Shown here: positions 4,871 through 6,233 of the stretch, one piece after another | Position numbering within the stretch: the stretch's first letter is position 1 | How the letters are laid out: each line of letters opens with the position of its first letter | Assembly (NCBI GenBank): GCA_022736595.1 | Contig: DZDC01000130.1 | Span: forward strand, 1-6,233 | Length of the DNA stretch: 6,233 bases | Reading direction: 5' to 3' | DNA from: Draconibacterium orientale | GTDB lineage: Bacteria > Bacteroidota > Bacteroidia > Bacteroidales > UBA1556 | Made by a program: the position numbers and the translations under genes | The notes under the pieces: generated by a model | Database searches by the model: none | What the model saw: the letters and a program-made list of their open reading frames with translations, nothing else | Told to the model about the DNA's origin: nothing

Positions 4871-6097
4871 ATGCAGCAATTCGACTCCATACATATTTCC
4901 GACTACGATTACCCCTTGCCCGAAAATCGCATCGCCCAATATCCCCTTTCCCAACGCGACCAAAGTAAATTATTAGTAGCTCAAAAAGAGCAACTTACCG
5001 AAACTGTATTCGACCAGATCGACACTTTTTTACCCAAGAATTCACTATTGGTTTTCAATGATACCAAAGTGGTGCGCGCTCGAATGCACTTTCATAAAAG
5101 CTCTGGAGCTCGACTCGAAATTTTCATTCTCGAACCCCTAATTCCCACCACTGAAATACAAAATGCCTTTCAGGTTACCCAAAGTTGTCATTGGAAATGT
5201 TTGGTGGGAGGAGCTAAGAAATGGAAAGAGGGTTCACTGGTTTTACATACCCTTTGCGAAGGAAAGGATGTGGAGATTAAAGCTGAGAAAATCCAAAGTT
5301 TTGGCGATAGTTATGAAATACGATTTAGCTGGGCACCCAGCCAATTGAGCTTTTCGCAAATCATTGAATCAGCGGGGAGTATTCCACTTCCTCCTTATAT
5401 GCAGCGCAAAAGTGAGCCGTCAGATCAAATCCGCTACCAAACCATATACGCCCAACATGAAGGTTCTGTGGCCGCACCCACTGCAGGACTGCATTTTACC
5501 GAAACCATATTCGAAAAACTCAAAGCCAAAAACATTGCTCAGGCCAGCATCAGTCTGCATGTGGGAGCTGGCACCTTTAAGCCCGTAAGCGCCGAAAGTA
5601 TCACCGATCACAGCATGCATCATGAACAAATTGTGATAAGCCAAAAGCTCGTACAGCAGCTTATTCATAACCAAGGCAATCCCCTTATCGCGGTAGGCAC
5701 CACTTCCACCCGCAGCCTCGAAAGCTTATATTGGTTTGGTGCTCGATTAATTCAAAATCATGAGGCCACCTTCGACATACAGCAATGGGAACCATACCTA
5801 GGTCAGCCCCAACCCACTGCCCTCGAAAGTTTAAATGCAGTGCTGCATTATATGCAACGTCATCAATTGCATCACCTCCATGGATCTACAGGAATCATCA
5901 TTGCGCCTGGTTACCAGTTTCAACTTGTGGATGTTTTAATTACCAATTTTCATCAACCCAAGAGCACCTTATTGCTTTTAGTATCTGCTTTCTATGGCAA
6001 TCATTGGATGCAAGCATATCAATTTGCTCTCGACCACCAATTTCGGTTTTTAAGCTATGGCGATGCTTGCTTATTTTATATAAATCGAAGTACATAG
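4871..6097 (+). CDS. queA: QueA-family SAM:tRNA ribosyltransferase-isomerase, long form
   Basis: A 408-residue cytoplasmic member of the QueA family, which moves the ribosyl part of S-adenosylmethionine onto preQ1 in tRNA to make epoxyqueuosine during queuosine synthesis. Family motifs run throughout: YPLPENRIAQYPL (14-26), FNDTKVVRAR (62-71), SIPLPPYMQR (170-179), GSVAAPTAGLHFTE (198-211), LHVGAGTFKPV (229-239), VGTTSTRSLES (275-285), NFHQPKSTLLLLVSAFYG (359-376) and LSYGDACLF (394-402). Start ATG 4871 fits the family N-terminus; an in-frame TTG at 4844 would add unrelated residues. Usual QueA is about 340-360 residues. The extra length here lies mainly at about 90-116 and 286-340, the latter including HQLHHLHG. 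Bacteroidota often carry a second, longer QueA-like protein (from memory), and this looks like that form, so activity on preQ1-tRNA is likely but not assured. It sits beyond a hairpin with its own promoter element and is probably a single-gene unit. Confidence 0.88.
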   Translation: MQQFDSIHISDYDYPLPENRIAQYPLSQRDQSKLLVAQKEQLTETVFDQIDTFLPKNSLLVFNDTKVVRARMHFHKSSGARLEIFILEPLIPTTEIQNAFQVTQSCHWKCLVGGAKKWKEGSLVLHTLCEGKDVEIKAEKIQSFGDSYEIRFSWAPSQLSFSQIIESAGSIPLPPYMQRKSEPSDQIRYQTIYAQHEGSVAAPTAGLHFTETIFEKLKAKNIAQASISLHVGAGTFKPVSAESITDHSMHHEQIVISQKLVQQLIHNQGNPLIAVGTTSTRSLESLYWFGARLIQNHEATFDIQQWEPYLGQPQPTALESLNAVLHYMQRHQLHHLHGSTGIIIAPGYQFQLVDVLITNFHQPKSTLLLLVSAFYGNHWMQAYQFALDHQFRFLSYGDACLFYINRST

Positions 6098-6175
6098 ATA
6101 AGACATGGGGGGCATTTTATACCGATGATGCATTCAAAATAGTTCATGCATTTCGGCATTGACCATTGTAAAATT

Positions 6176-6194
6176 ATATTTTAGACTAAAATAT
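6176..6194. promoter_or_regulatory. Perfect 19-bp palindrome, candidate operator
   Basis: ATATTTTAG, A, CTAAAATAT is an exact 9-1-9 inverted repeat. It covers a near-consensus -7 box (TATATTTT at 6175-6182, with TTTC at 6151-6154 20 bp upstream) and lies 8 nt before an ATG at 6203. This is where a dimeric helix-turn-helix repressor would bind to control the gene leaving the window. A transcript hairpin is less likely, because the loop would be only one base. Confidence 0.4.
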
Positions 6195-6202
6195 CTTAGT
6201 AC

Positions 6203-6233
6203 ATGACAAAAAGTTACAATAGATTTAAGATTC
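6203..6233 (+). CDS. Possible start of a downstream gene, cut by the window edge
   Basis: An ATG opens a frame beginning MTKSYNRFKI that is still open at the edge. Only ten codons are visible, so product and even reality are uncertain. Support comes from the near-consensus promoter and the palindrome immediately upstream. The rest of 6098-6175 shows no other gene and no clear terminator for the queA-family gene. Confidence 0.3.
   Translation, partial: MTKSYNRFKI

Noticed and set aside
5785..6162. 125-codon + strand frame overlapping the end of the queA-family gene
   Set aside because: It is out of frame with strong QueA motifs over most of its length and matches nothing recognisable.

Overview
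The window looks like a piece of a Bacteroidota chromosome. Three things point there: TonB-dependent receptor architecture with an N-terminal carboxypeptidase-regulatory-like domain, DUF4625-type lipoproteins with CKKEE/CQKE signals after the lipid cysteine, and promoters of the TAnnTTTG type with no visible Shine-Dalgarno sequences. Genus cannot be told. All convincing genes are on the + strand.

Layout. Positions 1-123 hold no supportable gene, only a short 10-bp-period tandem repeat (68-92). A Bacteroidota-type promoter (124-153) is overlapped by a perfect 7-1-7 palindrome (152-166), which looks like a Fur-family operator. It drives a compact five-gene run: a Fur/Zur-family repressor (186-605), a small membrane-anchored Cys/His protein (598-954, overlapping by 8 nt), a TonB-dependent outer membrane receptor (997-3396), and two His-rich DUF4625-type lipoproteins (3419-4240 and 4237-4731, overlapping by ATGA). 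A strong 13-bp hairpin (4749-4778) closes the run. Then comes a separate transcription unit with its own -7 box (4797-4804) and a long-form QueA-family protein (4871-6097). The right edge has a perfect 19-bp palindrome (6176-6194) just before a possible gene start at 6203 that leaves the window.

How the genes may work together. The five-gene run is best read as a metal-responsive, self-repressed uptake operon, most likely for zinc. The Fur-family protein would sense the metal and shut the promoter. The two His-rich lipoproteins, whose signals fit surface export, could capture metal outside the cell. The receptor would pull it through the outer membrane; its plug carries an Asp-His pair that lines up with the zinc ligands of Neisseria ZnuD. 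The small Cys/His protein could receive or guard metal on the periplasmic side. No inner-membrane transporter is encoded here, so that step must lie elsewhere. Gene families and motifs are read directly from the sequence; zinc specificity and the division of labour are inference.

The QueA-family gene appears unrelated to the metal operon.
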